Below, in pieces: positions 25,959-35,472 of a DNA stretch of 62,658 nucleotides. Positions within the stretch are counted from its first letter, which is position 1; every line of letters begins with the position of its first letter. Origin of the DNA: Candidatus Eremiobacteraceae bacterium (GTDB lineage Bacteria > Vulcanimicrobiota > Vulcanimicrobiia > Eremiobacterales > Eremiobacteraceae); contig DATFYX010000069.1 of assembly GCA_035314825.1 (NCBI GenBank), forward strand, positions 1 to 62,658, written 5' to 3'. The translations under genes and the position numbers were made by a program. The notes under the pieces were generated by a model. That model was not told the origin of the DNA, did not search any database, and saw only the letters and a program-made list of their open reading frames with translations.

Positions 25959-26042
25959 ATGCTCGATCTCATCCTGCTGTTCTGCACGCTCGTGATCTTC
26001 TTCGCGTTCGACCGCTACACGGTCGCCCTGGAGCATCTCTAG
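25959..26042 (+). CDS. 27-residue membrane microprotein preceding kdpF
   Basis: ATG 25959 opens a 27-codon frame that ends in TAG overlapping the kdpF GTG. The peptide is one hydrophobic helix (LDLILLFCTLVIFFAF) followed by DRYTVALEHL. Short ORFs of the same shape (hydrophobic, FFA, then a charged tail ending near RL/HL) often precede kdpF in other genomes. The overlap with kdpF argues that it is translated. A role as an extra small Kdp subunit is inference. Confidence 0.6.
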   Translation: MLDLILLFCTLVIFFAFDRYTVALEHL

Positions 26043-26128
26043 TGGCTGACCAGATCGTCGGGCTCGCGCTCACGCTCCTCGGCCTGTGGTATCTCACCTA
26101 CGCCATGCTGCGGCCGGAGAAATTCTAG
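26042..26128 (+). CDS. kdpF: Potassium-transporting ATPase small subunit KdpF
   Basis: A 28-residue single-helix peptide starting at GTG 26042 (ADQIVGLALTLLGLWYLTYAMLRPEKF). The LxYAMLRPEKF ending is the KdpF hallmark. KdpF stabilises the KdpABC complex in the membrane. It starts inside the stop codon of the preceding microprotein and is 7 bp from kdpA, so the small genes and kdpA are translated as a unit. Confidence 0.93.
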   Translation: MADQIVGLALTLLGLWYLTYAMLRPEKF

Positions 26129-26135
26129 GAACCAT

Positions 26136-27836
26136 ATGAACCTGTACGGCTGGCTGCAAGCGCTCGTCTTCTTCGCGCTCGTCCTGCTCGTGACGCGGCC
26201 GCTGGGATCGTATATGGCGCGCGTCTTCGAGGGCGAGCGCACCATGCTGTCCCCCGTGCTTGCGCCGATCGAGCGGCTGATCTACCGTATCTGCCGCGTC
26301 GACACGGCCAAGGAGATGTCGGCCGGGTCGTACCTGCTCGCCACCCTGGCCTTCAGCCTCGTCGGCCTGGCCTATCTGTACGTATTGCTGCGCACCCAGA
26401 AGTGGCTTCCGCTCAACCCCCAGCATTTCGACAACCTGACCGGCGACAACGCGTGGAACGTCGCGATCAGCTTCATGACCAACACGAACTGGCAGTTCTA
26501 TTCCGGCGAGAGCACGATGAGCTATCTGTCGCAGATGGCCGGTCTCTCCTGGCACAATTTCGTCTCGGCCGCCGTCGGCATCACCATCGCGATCGCGGTC
26601 ATCCGCGGCGTGTGCCGCACGGACAAGCCGACGGTCGGCAACTTCTGGGTGGACGTCACCCGCGCTTCCCTCTACGTGCTGCTGCCGATCAGCGTCGTGG
26701 GCTGCCTGCTGCTCGTGTGGCAAGGCGTGCCGCAGAATTTCCATTCGTACCAGGATATCGTCTCGATCGAAGGCTTCAAACAGACGATCACCGGCGGCCC
26801 CATGGCCTCGCAAGAAGTGATCAAGGAGCTGGGCACCAACGGCGGCGGCTTCGTCAACGCGAATTCTGCCGCGCCGAACGAGAACCCGACGCCCTTCAGC
26901 AATCTACTCGAGATGTTCCTCATCTTCGCGATCGGCGCCGCGCTGACGTACACCTACGGCCGTTACGCCAAGGACCAGCGTCAAGGCTGGGCGATTTTCG
27001 CCGCGATGGCCATCCTGTTCGCCGGCGGCTTCACGGTCGCGTACGCCGCAGAGTCCGCGGGCAATCCGATCGTGCACAGCCTCGGCGTCACGGGCGGGAA
27101 CATGGAGGGCAAGGAGTGCCGCTTCGGCGTCGCCGCGTCGTCGCTGTTCGCCACCGTCACCACCGACACGTCGTGCGGCGCCGTCGATGCGATGCACGAC
27201 TCGTTCACGCCGTTGGGCGGCTTGGTGCCGCTCGGGGACATGCAGCTCGGCGAGATCGTCTTCGGCGGCGTCGGCACGGGCCTTTACGGCATGATCCTCT
27301 TCGTGGTGCTCACCGTGTTCATCGCCGGGCTGATGGTCGGGCGCACGCCTGAGTTCCTCGGCAAGAAGATCGAACGCAAGCAGGTGCAGCTCGCGATCCT
27401 CGCCGCGCTTGTGCTGCCGGTGTTCGCGCTGGTCCCGACCGCGATCTCCGTGATCGTCCCGGCCGGAACCGCGACCTTGGGCAACGCCGGCCCGCATGGT
27501 TTCTCCGAGCTCCTGTACGGCTTCACCTCGACCACCGAGAACAATGGCAGCGCATTCGCCGGGCTGGGCGGCAACATGTACTTCAACATCCTGATGGGCA
27601 TCGTGATGCTGTGCGGCCGGTTCTTGTTCCTCATCCCGGCGGTGCTGCTCGCAGGTTCGCTTGCCGGCAAGCCGCGCACGCCCGCCACCACCGGGACGTT
27701 CCAGACCCACTCGCCGATCTTCATCGGTCTGCTTCTCGGTGTCATCATCATCGTCGGTGCGCTGACGTTCTTCCCCGCCGATGCGCTCGGCCCGATCGTC
27801 GAGCATCTGCTCATGCTGCAAGGAAAGACTTTCTAG
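26136..27836 (+). CDS. kdpA: Potassium-transporting ATPase subunit A
   Basis: The channel-like K+-binding subunit of the KdpFABC pump. The 566 residues include four selectivity-filter-like segments of the SKT superfamily: TNTNWQFYSGE, GTNGGGFVNANS, TTDTSCGAVDAMHDSF and TSTTENNGSAFAGL. These are the expected KdpA filter sequences. At least ten hydrophobic spans are evident. The stop abuts the kdpB start with no gap. Confidence 0.98.
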   Translation: MNLYGWLQALVFFALVLLVTRPLGSYMARVFEGERTMLSPVLAPIERLIYRICRVDTAKEMSAGSYLLATLAFSLVGLAYLYVLLRTQKWLPLNPQHFDNLTGDNAWNVAISFMTNTNWQFYSGESTMSYLSQMAGLSWHNFVSAAVGITIAIAVIRGVCRTDKPTVGNFWVDVTRASLYVLLPISVVGCLLLVWQGVPQNFHSYQDIVSIEGFKQTITGGPMASQEVIKELGTNGGGFVNANSAAPNENPTPFSNLLEMFLIFAIGAALTYTYGRYAKDQRQGWAIFAAMAILFAGGFTVAYAAESAGNPIVHSLGVTGGNMEGKECRFGVAASSLFATVTTDTSCGAVDAMHDSFTPLGGLVPLGDMQLGEIVFGGVGTGLYGMILFVVLTVFIAGLMVGRTPEFLGKKIERKQVQLAILAALVLPVFALVPTAISVIVPAGTATLGNAGPHGFSELLYGFTSTTENNGSAFAGLGGNMYFNILMGIVMLCGRFLFLIPAVLLAGSLAGKPRTPATTGTFQTHSPIFIGLLLGVIIIVGALTFFPADALGPIVEHLLMLQGKTF

Positions 27837-29885
27837 ATGATCTCAGAGCGACGGCTGGAGCGCCGGCCCAAGGCGCGCTCACTCTTCGACCGCGCGATCA
27901 TGTCGCGCGCGGTGGTCGACGCGTTCGTCAAGCTCGACCCGCGCTGGCAGTTCCGCAACCCCGTCATGTTCGTGTGCGAGATCGGCGCGATCGTCACGCT
28001 CGGCTTCTTCTTCCGCGATCTGCGCACGCATGGCCCGGCGGGGTTCGATCTGGCCATCTCGATCTGGTTGTGGTTCACCGTCCTGTTCGCGAATTTCGCC
28101 GAGGCGGTCGCCGAGGGGCGCGGAAAAGCGCAAGCCGATTTCCTGCGGCGCACCAAGACCGACACCAAGGCGCGGCGCGTCGTCGATGGGCGTGAGGAGC
28201 TCGTCAGCTCGACCGAACTGCACAAGGGCGACGTCTTCCGCGTCAACGCCGGCGAGCTCATCGCCGCCGACGGCGACGTGGTCGAAGGCGCGGCGACGGT
28301 CGACGAGTCCGCCATCACCGGCGAGTCAGCGCCGGTCATCCGCGAAGCGGGCGGCGATCGCAGTTCCGTGACCGGCGGCACGCGCGTGCTGTCGGACTCT
28401 ATCCTCGTGCAGGTCACCGCAAATCCGGGCGAGGCCTTCCTCGATCGCATGATCGCGCTGGTCGAAGGCGCCACGCGCCAGAAGACGCCCAATGAGATCG
28501 CGCTCTCGATCTTGATCTCGGGCCTCACCATCATCTTCCTCATCGCGGTCGCGACGCTCTCGCCGTACTCGCTGTACGCGGGCACCCCGCAGTCAGTGAC
28601 CGTGCTCATCGCGTTGCTCGTCTGCCTGATCCCGACCACCATCGGCGGGCTGCTCTCGGCCATCGGCATCGCCGGTATGGATCGCGTGCTGCAGCGCAAC
28701 GTGCTGGCGATGAGCGGCCGGGCGGTCGAGGCCGCGGGCGACGTCGACACGCTGCTGCTCGACAAGACCGGCACGATCACGCTCGGCAACCGTCAAGCGA
28801 CCGAGTTCGTGACGGCCCCCGGCGTGGACATCAAAGACGCGGCTCGCGCCGCGTATCTCTCTTCGCTGTCCGACGAGACGCCGGAAGGCCGCTCGATCAT
28901 CGTGCTGGCCGAGCAATACGGCGCCGCGCTGGGCGGCAAGCCGGACAATGCGACGTTCGTGCCCTTCTCCGCCTACACGCGCATGAGCGGCGTGGATATC
29001 GCCGGTGGACCATCTATCCGCAAGGGCGCACCCGACGCCATCCGCGCCTGGGCGCGCGAGCGCGGCGGCGACCCCGGTGACGTGCTGGGCGCCGACGTCG
29101 ACCGCATCGCGCGCTCCGGCGGCACGCCGCTGCTGCTGGCGCAGGACGGCAAAGTGCTCGCCGCCATCCACCTTAAGGATATTCTCAAGCCCGCCATGCA
29201 GCAGCGCTTCGACCGCCTGCGCGCGATGGGCATCCGTACCATCATGATCACCGGCGACAACCCGCTCACCGCCGCCACGATCGCCCGCGAGTCCGGCGTC
29301 GACGATTTCTTGGCCGAAGCCACGCCGGAGACCAAGATGGCGCTCATCAAGCGCGAGCAGGAGAGCGGCCGCCTCGTCGCCATGACCGGCGACGGCACCA
29401 ACGACGCACCCGCGCTGGCCCAAGCCGACGTCGGCGTCGCCATGAACTCGGGCACGCAGGCCGCCAAAGAGGCCGCGAATATGGTCGACCTCGATTCGGA
29501 TCCGACCAAGCTCATCGAGATCGTCGAGATCGGCAAGCAGCTGCTCATGACGCGCGGCGCGCTGACGACCTTCTCGATCGCCAACGACGTCGCCAAGTAT
29601 TTCGCGATCCTGCCGGTGATGTTCGCGACCGCCTACCCGGTCATCAGCGCGCTCAACGTGATGCAGCTGAACCCGCACAGCGCGATCCTCTCGGCCGTGA
29701 TCTTCAATGCGTTGATCATCGTCGCGCTGATCCCGCTGGCGCTGCGCGGCGTCGCCTACCGGCCGATCGGAGCGAACATCGTGCTTCGCAACAACGTGCT
29801 GATCTACGGCGTCGGCGGCGTGATCATCCCGTTCCTGGGCATCAAGGCGATCGACTTGCTGCTCGGCGTACTGCACCTCTCGTAA
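27837..29885 (+). CDS. kdpB: Potassium-transporting ATPase subunit B (P-type ATPase)
   Basis: The P-type ATPase subunit that powers high-affinity K+ uptake. The 682 residues contain the actuator TGES-type motif ([12 protein letters not shown]), the phosphorylation motif [12 protein letters not shown] with Asp309, the nucleotide-binding domain, and the hinge [22 protein letters not shown]. All catalytic residues are present. It directly follows kdpA and precedes kdpC by 13 bp. Confidence 0.98.
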   Translation: MISERRLERRPKARSLFDRAIMSRAVVDAFVKLDPRWQFRNPVMFVCEIGAIVTLGFFFRDLRTHGPAGFDLAISIWLWFTVLFANFAEAVAEGRGKAQADFLRRTKTDTKARRVVDGREELVSSTELHKGDVFRVNAGELIAADGDVVEGAATVDESAITGESAPVIREAGGDRSSVTGGTRVLSDSILVQVTANPGEAFLDRMIALVEGATRQKTPNEIALSILISGLTIIFLIAVATLSPYSLYAGTPQSVTVLIALLVCLIPTTIGGLLSAIGIAGMDRVLQRNVLAMSGRAVEAAGDVDTLLLDKTGTITLGNRQATEFVTAPGVDIKDAARAAYLSSLSDETPEGRSIIVLAEQYGAALGGKPDNATFVPFSAYTRMSGVDIAGGPSIRKGAPDAIRAWARERGGDPGDVLGADVDRIARSGGTPLLLAQDGKVLAAIHLKDILKPAMQQRFDRLRAMGIRTIMITGDNPLTAATIARESGVDDFLAEATPETKMALIKREQESGRLVAMTGDGTNDAPALAQADVGVAMNSGTQAAKEAANMVDLDSDPTKLIEIVEIGKQLLMTRGALTTFSIANDVAKYFAILPVMFATAYPVISALNVMQLNPHSAILSAVIFNALIIVALIPLALRGVAYRPIGANIVLRNNVLIYGVGGVIIPFLGIKAIDLLLGVLHLS

Positions 29886-29898
29886 GGACTATTCGACC

Positions 29899-30498
29899 AT
29901 GAATGCGCAAGACGTCAAAGACAACACCAGCAACCATCTGGTCACCTCGCTGCTCTACACCGTGCTCAGCGTGGTGATGCTCGGCCTGGTCTATCCCGCT
30001 GTCATGACCATCGTCGCGCAGCTGCTCTTCCACAATCAGGCGAACGGTTCGATGGTCTATGTCGCAGGCAAACCCGTCGCATCGGCGATCATCGGACAGC
30101 AGTGGACAAAGCCGCAGTATTTCCATGGCCGTCCGTCGGCCGCCGGCAAAGGCTACGATCCGACCTCGACGGGCGGCACCAACCTCGGTCCGACCTCGAA
30201 GAAGCTTATCGATGCGACCCGAGATGCGATCGCCGCCGTGCGCAAGGAGAACCCGCAGGCGAGCGGCCCGATCCCCATGGATCTGGTGACCTCAAGCGGC
30301 AGCGGCATCGATCCCGACATCAGCCCCGAGGCGGCGTATTACCAGTCGCCGCGCGTGGCGGCCGCGCGAGGCATGACGGTTGCGCAACTGCACGCCATCA
30401 TCGACCAGCACGTGCAGGCGCGGACCCTCGGCGTGTTGGGAGAGCCTCGCGTCAACGTTTTAGAACTCAACCTGGCGCTCGACGCCGGAAAGCGATAG
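29899..30498 (+). CDS. kdpC: Potassium-transporting ATPase subunit C
   Basis: Single-span accessory subunit that bridges KdpA and KdpB. The 199 residues carry an N-terminal hydrophobic span (LLYTVLSVVMLGLVYPAVMTIVAQLL), then YFHGRPSAAGKGYDPTSTGGTNLGPTSKKL, DLVTSSGSGIDPDISPEAAYYQSPRVA and the C-terminal LGVLGEPRVNVLELNLAL. All are standard KdpC motifs. It is followed after 10 bp by the porin gene. Confidence 0.97.
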   Translation: MNAQDVKDNTSNHLVTSLLYTVLSVVMLGLVYPAVMTIVAQLLFHNQANGSMVYVAGKPVASAIIGQQWTKPQYFHGRPSAAGKGYDPTSTGGTNLGPTSKKLIDATRDAIAAVRKENPQASGPIPMDLVTSSGSGIDPDISPEAAYYQSPRVAAARGMTVAQLHAIIDQHVQARTLGVLGEPRVNVLELNLALDAGKR

Positions 30499-30508
30499 CC
30501 CAAGAACC

Positions 30509-31669
30509 ATGCGTTTCCTAGTCTTCGTGGCGGCGGCCCTCGCAGGCGCCGCCCTCCCGGCGCTCGCGCTCGCCGATCAGCCCTCCCCGTCTCCGTCGCC
30601 TGTGCCGTCGGCCTCAGCGTCGCCTTCGCCGTCGCCGGCCGTGCAGCTGCACGGCGTTTTCAGCGCGACCGAGATCTTCACCAGCGGCGTCAACGCGACC
30701 GGCAGCTTCGATACGCCGACCGGCGCCGACTTGGCATCGCGCTTCAACGTCAGCAACGCCTTCGCGATCTTGACCAAGAACCAAGGGACCTTACAGTACG
30801 CGTTGCAAGCCGGCGCGTACAGCATCCCTGTCGTCGGCTTCGCCGGCAACAAGACGATCGCGGGCAACGCGAACACCGGCCTGTACGGACCAGTGCCGCT
30901 CGCGTATCTCGAGTACGTGCCGAGCTCGAACTTCAACGTGAGCGCGGGCGTGCTCGCGACGCTCACCGGCGCCGAGTCGACCTTCACGTATGAAGATTGG
31001 AACATCCAGCGCGGGGCGGTGTGGAACGTCGAGAACGCCGTCAGCCGCGGCGTGCGCATGAGTTTCACGACGGGCAAACTGAGCGTCACCGGCGGCGCGA
31101 ACGACGGCTTCTACTCGGGCAGCTGGGTCGCGGCCGAGGGTTCTCTGAACTACGTTCCGGACTCGAATGAATCGCTGCTGTTCGTGGCTCTCATCCCGAA
31201 CGCCCAGACGCCTCCGAATCCGACCGCCTCGGTCGCCAACAAGGAGCTGCTGAACCTCGTCTACACCCGCACGCTCGGCAAGCTGCAGATCGCGCCGTAC
31301 GTGCTGTGGGCGCACTCCCCGTCCGCGCCGGGCCTGGGATATACCAGTTCGGAGAGCGCGTTCGGCGCAGCCGTGCTGGCGGACATGAACTTTTCAAGCA
31401 AGTGGTCGACGGCGCTGCGCTATGAGACGCTGCACAACTCGAGCATGCCCGGCGCCACGAGTCTGAACGCGGACCTCGTCGGCTACGGACCCGGCAGCGG
31501 CGTCAACACGCTGACGCTGACGCCGGAGTGGAAGGACGGGCCCGTGTTCGCGCGCGTGGACTTCTCCGAAGCCTGGCCCGGCTACTACACGCCCGGACTC
31601 GCGTTCGGCACGGGCGGCACCGGGAACAGCCAGTTCCGCACCGCGCTCGAGTTGGGGATCCAGCTCTAA
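30509..31669 (+). CDS. Outer-membrane beta-barrel porin-like protein linked to kdp
   Basis: A 386-residue exported protein. A signal peptide (RFLVFVAAALAGAALPALALA) is followed by a Ser/Pro spacer with alternating SPSP. The remainder alternates short amphipathic strands (FNVSAGVLATLTG, LQIAPYVLWAHS) and ends GIQL, as expected of a beta-barrel. It resembles the Bbp2/OmpL-like putative porins. Lying 10 bp after kdpC on the same strand, it probably lets K+ cross the outer membrane for the Kdp pump; that link is inference. The last 4 bases overlap the convergent sensor gene. Confidence 0.78.
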   Translation: MRFLVFVAAALAGAALPALALADQPSPSPSPVPSASASPSPSPAVQLHGVFSATEIFTSGVNATGSFDTPTGADLASRFNVSNAFAILTKNQGTLQYALQAGAYSIPVVGFAGNKTIAGNANTGLYGPVPLAYLEYVPSSNFNVSAGVLATLTGAESTFTYEDWNIQRGAVWNVENAVSRGVRMSFTTGKLSVTGGANDGFYSGSWVAAEGSLNYVPDSNESLLFVALIPNAQTPPNPTASVANKELLNLVYTRTLGKLQIAPYVLWAHSPSAPGLGYTSSESAFGAAVLADMNFSSKWSTALRYETLHNSSMPGATSLNADLVGYGPGSGVNTLTLTPEWKDGPVFARVDFSEAWPGYYTPGLAFGTGGTGNSQFRTALELGIQL

Positions 31670-33861
31670 GACGGATCAAGGGGCGGCGGCGCGAGCACGA
31701 GCAGTTCGCGCGCGCCCGCCTCGAGCACGCGTCGCGCAAACGTCGGACCGAGCGGCCAACGCGGCGTCGCGCGCGCGCCTTCCACCGCGAGGAACGCGTT
31801 GTGCTCACGCGCGAGCGGCACGATCGCTTTGGCGGCGTCAGCGGCGCTGGCATAGATCCAGCGGGCGTGCACCGCTTCGGCGGCGGCCTTGAGCTCCGCC
31901 AAAACGGCGGGCGGCGTCACGCGGCCCTTCTGTTGGATGTGCACGACGATGTAATCGGCATCGAGCCGCGCGCGCAGCTTGGCTCCGCGATAGATGAGCT
32001 TCACATCCCGCGCGCGCGCACCCACGCCCAACATCAGCGCGGCGACCGGCGGCGGCATGGGCTCGAGCGTCCGCGTGCGCACCGTCTCGCGCAACGCCAG
32101 TTCGCGCAGTCCCGCAAGGTTCTCGGTGCGAAAGAAGTTCGAGAGCGACGCCTCGATGCGGTTGGCGGGGTAGATAAAGCCCGCACGCAGCCGTTCGCGC
32201 AGGATCTCCGGCGAGACGTCGACCAAGACGAGATCGTCCGCCATGCCGAGGATCCAGTCGGGCAGCGTCTCGCGCACGGTCACCCCGGTCAGCCGGGTCA
32301 CCGAGTCTCCCAGGCCCTCGAGATGCTGGATGTTGAGCGTGGTGAGCACTGATATTCCGGCCGCCTGGATCGCGAATACATCAATGTAGCGCTTGGCCGA
32401 CGCGCTGCCCGGCGCGTTGGTGTGCGCGAGCTCGTCGACCAAGACGACCTGTGGGTGGCGCGCGATGATGGCATCGCGATCCATCTCCTCGTAGGTGATG
32501 CCGTTGTAGGTGCCGACCCTGCGCGGCACCACTTCAAGCCCTTCGAGCTTGCGCGCCGTCTCCGCGCGGCCGTGCGTCTCGATGTAGCCGACCACCACGT
32601 CGACGCCCGCGTCTTTGAGCTGATGGGCGCGGTCGAGCATCGCATAGGTCTTGCCGCTTCCGGCCGCCGAGCCGAGGTAGATCGTCAGCCGGCCATACGC
32701 GTTGCGCAGCGGGTTGTCGCCGCGGTCCCGGTGAGCGTCGGCCGCGTTGGACGCGCCGGCGGCCGGCACCGCCCCTGCCACAGCGCCGATCGGCTTGTCG
32801 CTGGCCACCAGCAGGTCCCGGTCGGCGCCGCGGCTCAGCAGCGTGCGCGCGATATCGCCCTTTGGCATCGCGATCAGCGCGCCGGCGAGCGACTCGACTT
32901 GCGGCGTCGAGCCACCGCCCGGCCAGGGGACGTTTTTGCCGCCGCTCTTTGCGGTCGCCGCCGCGCACGTGTCGCGATCCATGCCGGGCTCGCACGCGAC
33001 TTCGAGCACCAGGTCGAACAGCGACGCGATCGATGCGACGCGCTTGAGATAGGCGTTCGCGTCGATGCCATCGGTCAGCAATGCGACGACGGTCGACACG
33101 CGGGTCGGCGCGACTTTCGGTATGGTGAAGTCATCGACCAAGCGCAACATGAGCTCGCGCATCTGCGCGAGCGCGGCTAGGCGGAACGGCCCGGCCAGCG
33201 CGCGATTGATGTCCTCCGAGCGCACGATCTTGCCCTCGCGCAGCCGCGCTTGCAATTGCTCCGGCGATACGTCGACCGCGACCAGCTGGTCGACGCCGTT
33301 GATGAACGACATCGGCACGATTTCGCGCACGGGAAAACCGATGATGCGCTCTGCGGCGGGCGCCACCGACTCGATGTGCTGCACGTTGATCGCCCCCAGC
33401 ACGCCGATGCCGTGTTTGACCAGTGCCGCGGCGTCTTGCCAGCGCTTCGAGTGCACCCCTCCCGGGAGGTTCGCGTGCGCGAGCTCGTCCAGCACGATGA
33501 CCTCGGGCTTCGCCGCCAAGGCGGCGTCGTAATCGAAGTCTTCAAACGTGGAGCCGGCCATCGTCACCACGCGCGGCGCGATCCGCGGCAGCGACGCGGC
33601 CAACTCCTCGAGATCAGGCCGGCCTTTGGTCTCGAGCGCGCCGATGTAGACGCGCCGCCCCGTCTTCTTCAGCGCGAGCGCGTCCTCGACCATGCGTCGC
33701 GTCTTGCCGGCGCCCGGCGCGATACCCAGATAGACGCGCAGACGCGGCCCCATGCCGAGATCGGAAAGCAGCCCCGCAGCGGCCTTCGCGCGAGAGTCGA
33801 TCGCGTCCACGCGTTCCCGTTCGCCCCGCAAAGACGGCGTCCATGCGCATGGGAGGAACAT
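31666..33861 (-). CDS. Tandem KdpD sensor-domain protein lacking histidine kinase
   Basis: A 731-residue soluble protein holding two copies of the KdpD N-terminal input module. Copy 1 has Walker A GIAPGAGKT (Lys53) and VIVLDELAHANLPGG (Asp125). Copy 2 has GSAAGSGKT (Lys404), VGYIETHGRAET and VLVDELAHTNAPGS near residue 475. Each copy is followed by a USP-like segment. No transmembrane four-helix bundle, GAF or kinase domain follows. Canonical KdpD has one module fused to these. I start at ATG 33859-33861; GTG 33808-33810 (VDAIDSRAKAAAGLL) is an alternative. It is divergent from the histidine kinase gene and probably feeds it; that coupling is inference. Confidence 0.85.
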   Translation of the reverse strand: MFLPCAWTPSLRGERERVDAIDSRAKAAAGLLSDLGMGPRLRVYLGIAPGAGKTRRMVEDALALKKTGRRVYIGALETKGRPDLEELAASLPRIAPRVVTMAGSTFEDFDYDAALAAKPEVIVLDELAHANLPGGVHSKRWQDAAALVKHGIGVLGAINVQHIESVAPAAERIIGFPVREIVPMSFINGVDQLVAVDVSPEQLQARLREGKIVRSEDINRALAGPFRLAALAQMRELMLRLVDDFTIPKVAPTRVSTVVALLTDGIDANAYLKRVASIASLFDLVLEVACEPGMDRDTCAAATAKSGGKNVPWPGGGSTPQVESLAGALIAMPKGDIARTLLSRGADRDLLVASDKPIGAVAGAVPAAGASNAADAHRDRGDNPLRNAYGRLTIYLGSAAGSGKTYAMLDRAHQLKDAGVDVVVGYIETHGRAETARKLEGLEVVPRRVGTYNGITYEEMDRDAIIARHPQVVLVDELAHTNAPGSASAKRYIDVFAIQAAGISVLTTLNIQHLEGLGDSVTRLTGVTVRETLPDWILGMADDLVLVDVSPEILRERLRAGFIYPANRIEASLSNFFRTENLAGLRELALRETVRTRTLEPMPPPVAALMLGVGARARDVKLIYRGAKLRARLDADYIVVHIQQKGRVTPPAVLAELKAAAEAVHARWIYASAADAAKAIVPLAREHNAFLAVEGARATPRWPLGPTFARRVLEAGARELLVLAPPPLDPS

Positions 33862-33882
33862 CGCCGCACCGAAGTCGCCCCC

Positions 33883-35472
33883 GTGCAGCGCTCCTGGATC
33901 CCGTATGCTTGCATCGCGTTGGTCGTGGCCGCGTGGGTCATCGACATGTTCACGCCGCAGCTGTTCGTAGCGGCGATCCTTTTCGATGCCCCGGTCGCGC
34001 TGACCGCACTGGCGCTCAACCGCCGCTTCACCTGGACCATGGTCGGCGTGTGCCTGGTGCTCAATGCGGTCGCGGGCTGGTATAACGGCGTCCACGAAGG
34101 CCACTACGATTCCATCGCGACGCTCGACCGCGTGCTCGCCGGCCTGTCCACTGTGCTCGTCGGCGGCCTCGCCGTGGCGACGCAGTCCGCGGCCCGGCTC
34201 GCCGGCGAGTCGGCCACTCGCGACCACGTCGCCAAGCGCGCCGACGCGCTGCGCCGCGCGGGCGAGCGCATGCGCGAATCGCTGAGCCTCGAGCTGGTGT
34301 GGCGCGAAGTCGTGCGTCAGGCGAACGCTCTGCTAGAGAGCGATGCGGCCGCCTTGTTCCCGTGCGAGGACGGACGCCTGACCGGAGCCTCGTTCGCCGC
34401 GACGCGCGGATCCGGCGACGTCGAGACGCGCACCGAACGCCCGGGGCCGGGCGTGTGGACGGCGCTGCAAAAAGCGGTAGAGGACCGCAACATCGTCTTC
34501 TTGAGCCAGGCGGATGCGCTGGCTCGCTTCACGCTCGGCAACATCGGAGCGCGCACGGCGCTGATCGCTCCGCTGGGTTCTGGGACCGAGGCCGTCGGCG
34601 TGCTGCTGGTGGAATGGCGCGAGCGGGAACGCGAGCTCGATTCCGAGCTTGAGAACTTGGTCCAAGCCTTCGCCGATCAGGGTGCGCGCGCGATCGAACA
34701 GGCAAAACTGGTCGAGGCGCTGGCGTCCACCAATGACCAGCTCCAATCCGCCAATCACGAGCTCGTCGAGCGCAACCAGGTGATCCGCGACATCGTCTAT
34801 GCGCTCTCGCACGATTTGCGCACGCCGTTGATGGCGGCCGGCATGACCATGCATCAGGCGCTCGCGGGCGCGTATGGCCGGCTTCCGGCGGAGTACGTCG
34901 AGGTGCTGCGCCGTTCGCTGAGCTCCAACGAAGAGCTCGAGCGGCTGGCGCAGACGCTGCTGCTGGTCGCGCGCTACGAATCGCGCGAGCAGTCGCACGC
35001 GCGCCGGCCCGCCGATCTCGCCAAGCTGGCGCGCTCCGTTATCGATGAGCTCGAATCGCTGTGGCGCTCCAAGCGCATCGACTGTCACGTCGAAGGCGTG
35101 GACGTGCTCGCGCACGTGGACGAGAGCGAAGTGCGCCGCGCGCTGATCAACCTGATCGCGAACGCCGTCACGTGGACGCCGGAGGGCGGAAGCATCGTGG
35201 TCCAAGTGCAGGAGCGCGATGGCGAGGCCGTGGTCGCAGTGAGCGACGACGGCTTCGGCGTGCCGGAGGAAAACCGGGCCACGCTCTTCCAGCGCTTTCA
35301 CGGCGACGGCACTGCGCGCCGCGGCGGCGGCACCGGCCTTGGCCTGTACATCGTGCGCCGCATCGCCGAAAGCCACGGCGGCTCGATCTCCTATACGCCG
35401 CGCGAGCCGCGCGGCAGCACCTTCACGCTGACCTTGCCGCTCGCCTCGCCGGCGCAGGTGCCGCATGGCTAA
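33883..35472 (+). CDS. Membrane sensor histidine kinase with GAF-like domain
   Basis: A 529-residue kinase starting at GTG 33883. Three hydrophobic spans lie in the first 70 residues (WIPYACIALVVAAWVID, FVAAILFDAPVALTALAL, WTMVGVCLVLNAVAGWY). A GAF-like domain occupies about 120-270, followed by a coiled-coil. The kinase core has H-box ALSHDLRTPL with His310, N-box LINLIANAVTWTPEGG, and G-boxes SDDGFGVPEE and GGGTGLGLYIVRRI. It overlaps the response-regulator gene by 8 bp, so the pair is co-translated. Position next to kdp and the split KdpD input protein suggests K+ or osmotic control. ATG 33946 is a shorter start option that loses the first span. Confidence 0.87.
   Translation: MQRSWIPYACIALVVAAWVIDMFTPQLFVAAILFDAPVALTALALNRRFTWTMVGVCLVLNAVAGWYNGVHEGHYDSIATLDRVLAGLSTVLVGGLAVATQSAARLAGESATRDHVAKRADALRRAGERMRESLSLELVWREVVRQANALLESDAAALFPCEDGRLTGASFAATRGSGDVETRTERPGPGVWTALQKAVEDRNIVFLSQADALARFTLGNIGARTALIAPLGSGTEAVGVLLVEWRERERELDSELENLVQAFADQGARAIEQAKLVEALASTNDQLQSANHELVERNQVIRDIVYALSHDLRTPLMAAGMTMHQALAGAYGRLPAEYVEVLRRSLSSNEELERLAQTLLLVARYESREQSHARRPADLAKLARSVIDELESLWRSKRIDCHVEGVDVLAHVDESEVRRALINLIANAVTWTPEGGSIVVQVQERDGEAVVAVSDDGFGVPEENRATLFQRFHGDGTARRGGGTGLGLYIVRRIAESHGGSISYTPREPRGSTFTLTLPLASPAQVPHG

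Noticed and set aside
31666-33861. Tandem KdpD protein as an assembly duplication
   Set aside because: The two modules differ strongly in sequence (for example GIAPGAGKT versus GSAAGSGKT and different linkers), so this is an old duplication and not a recent assembly artefact.
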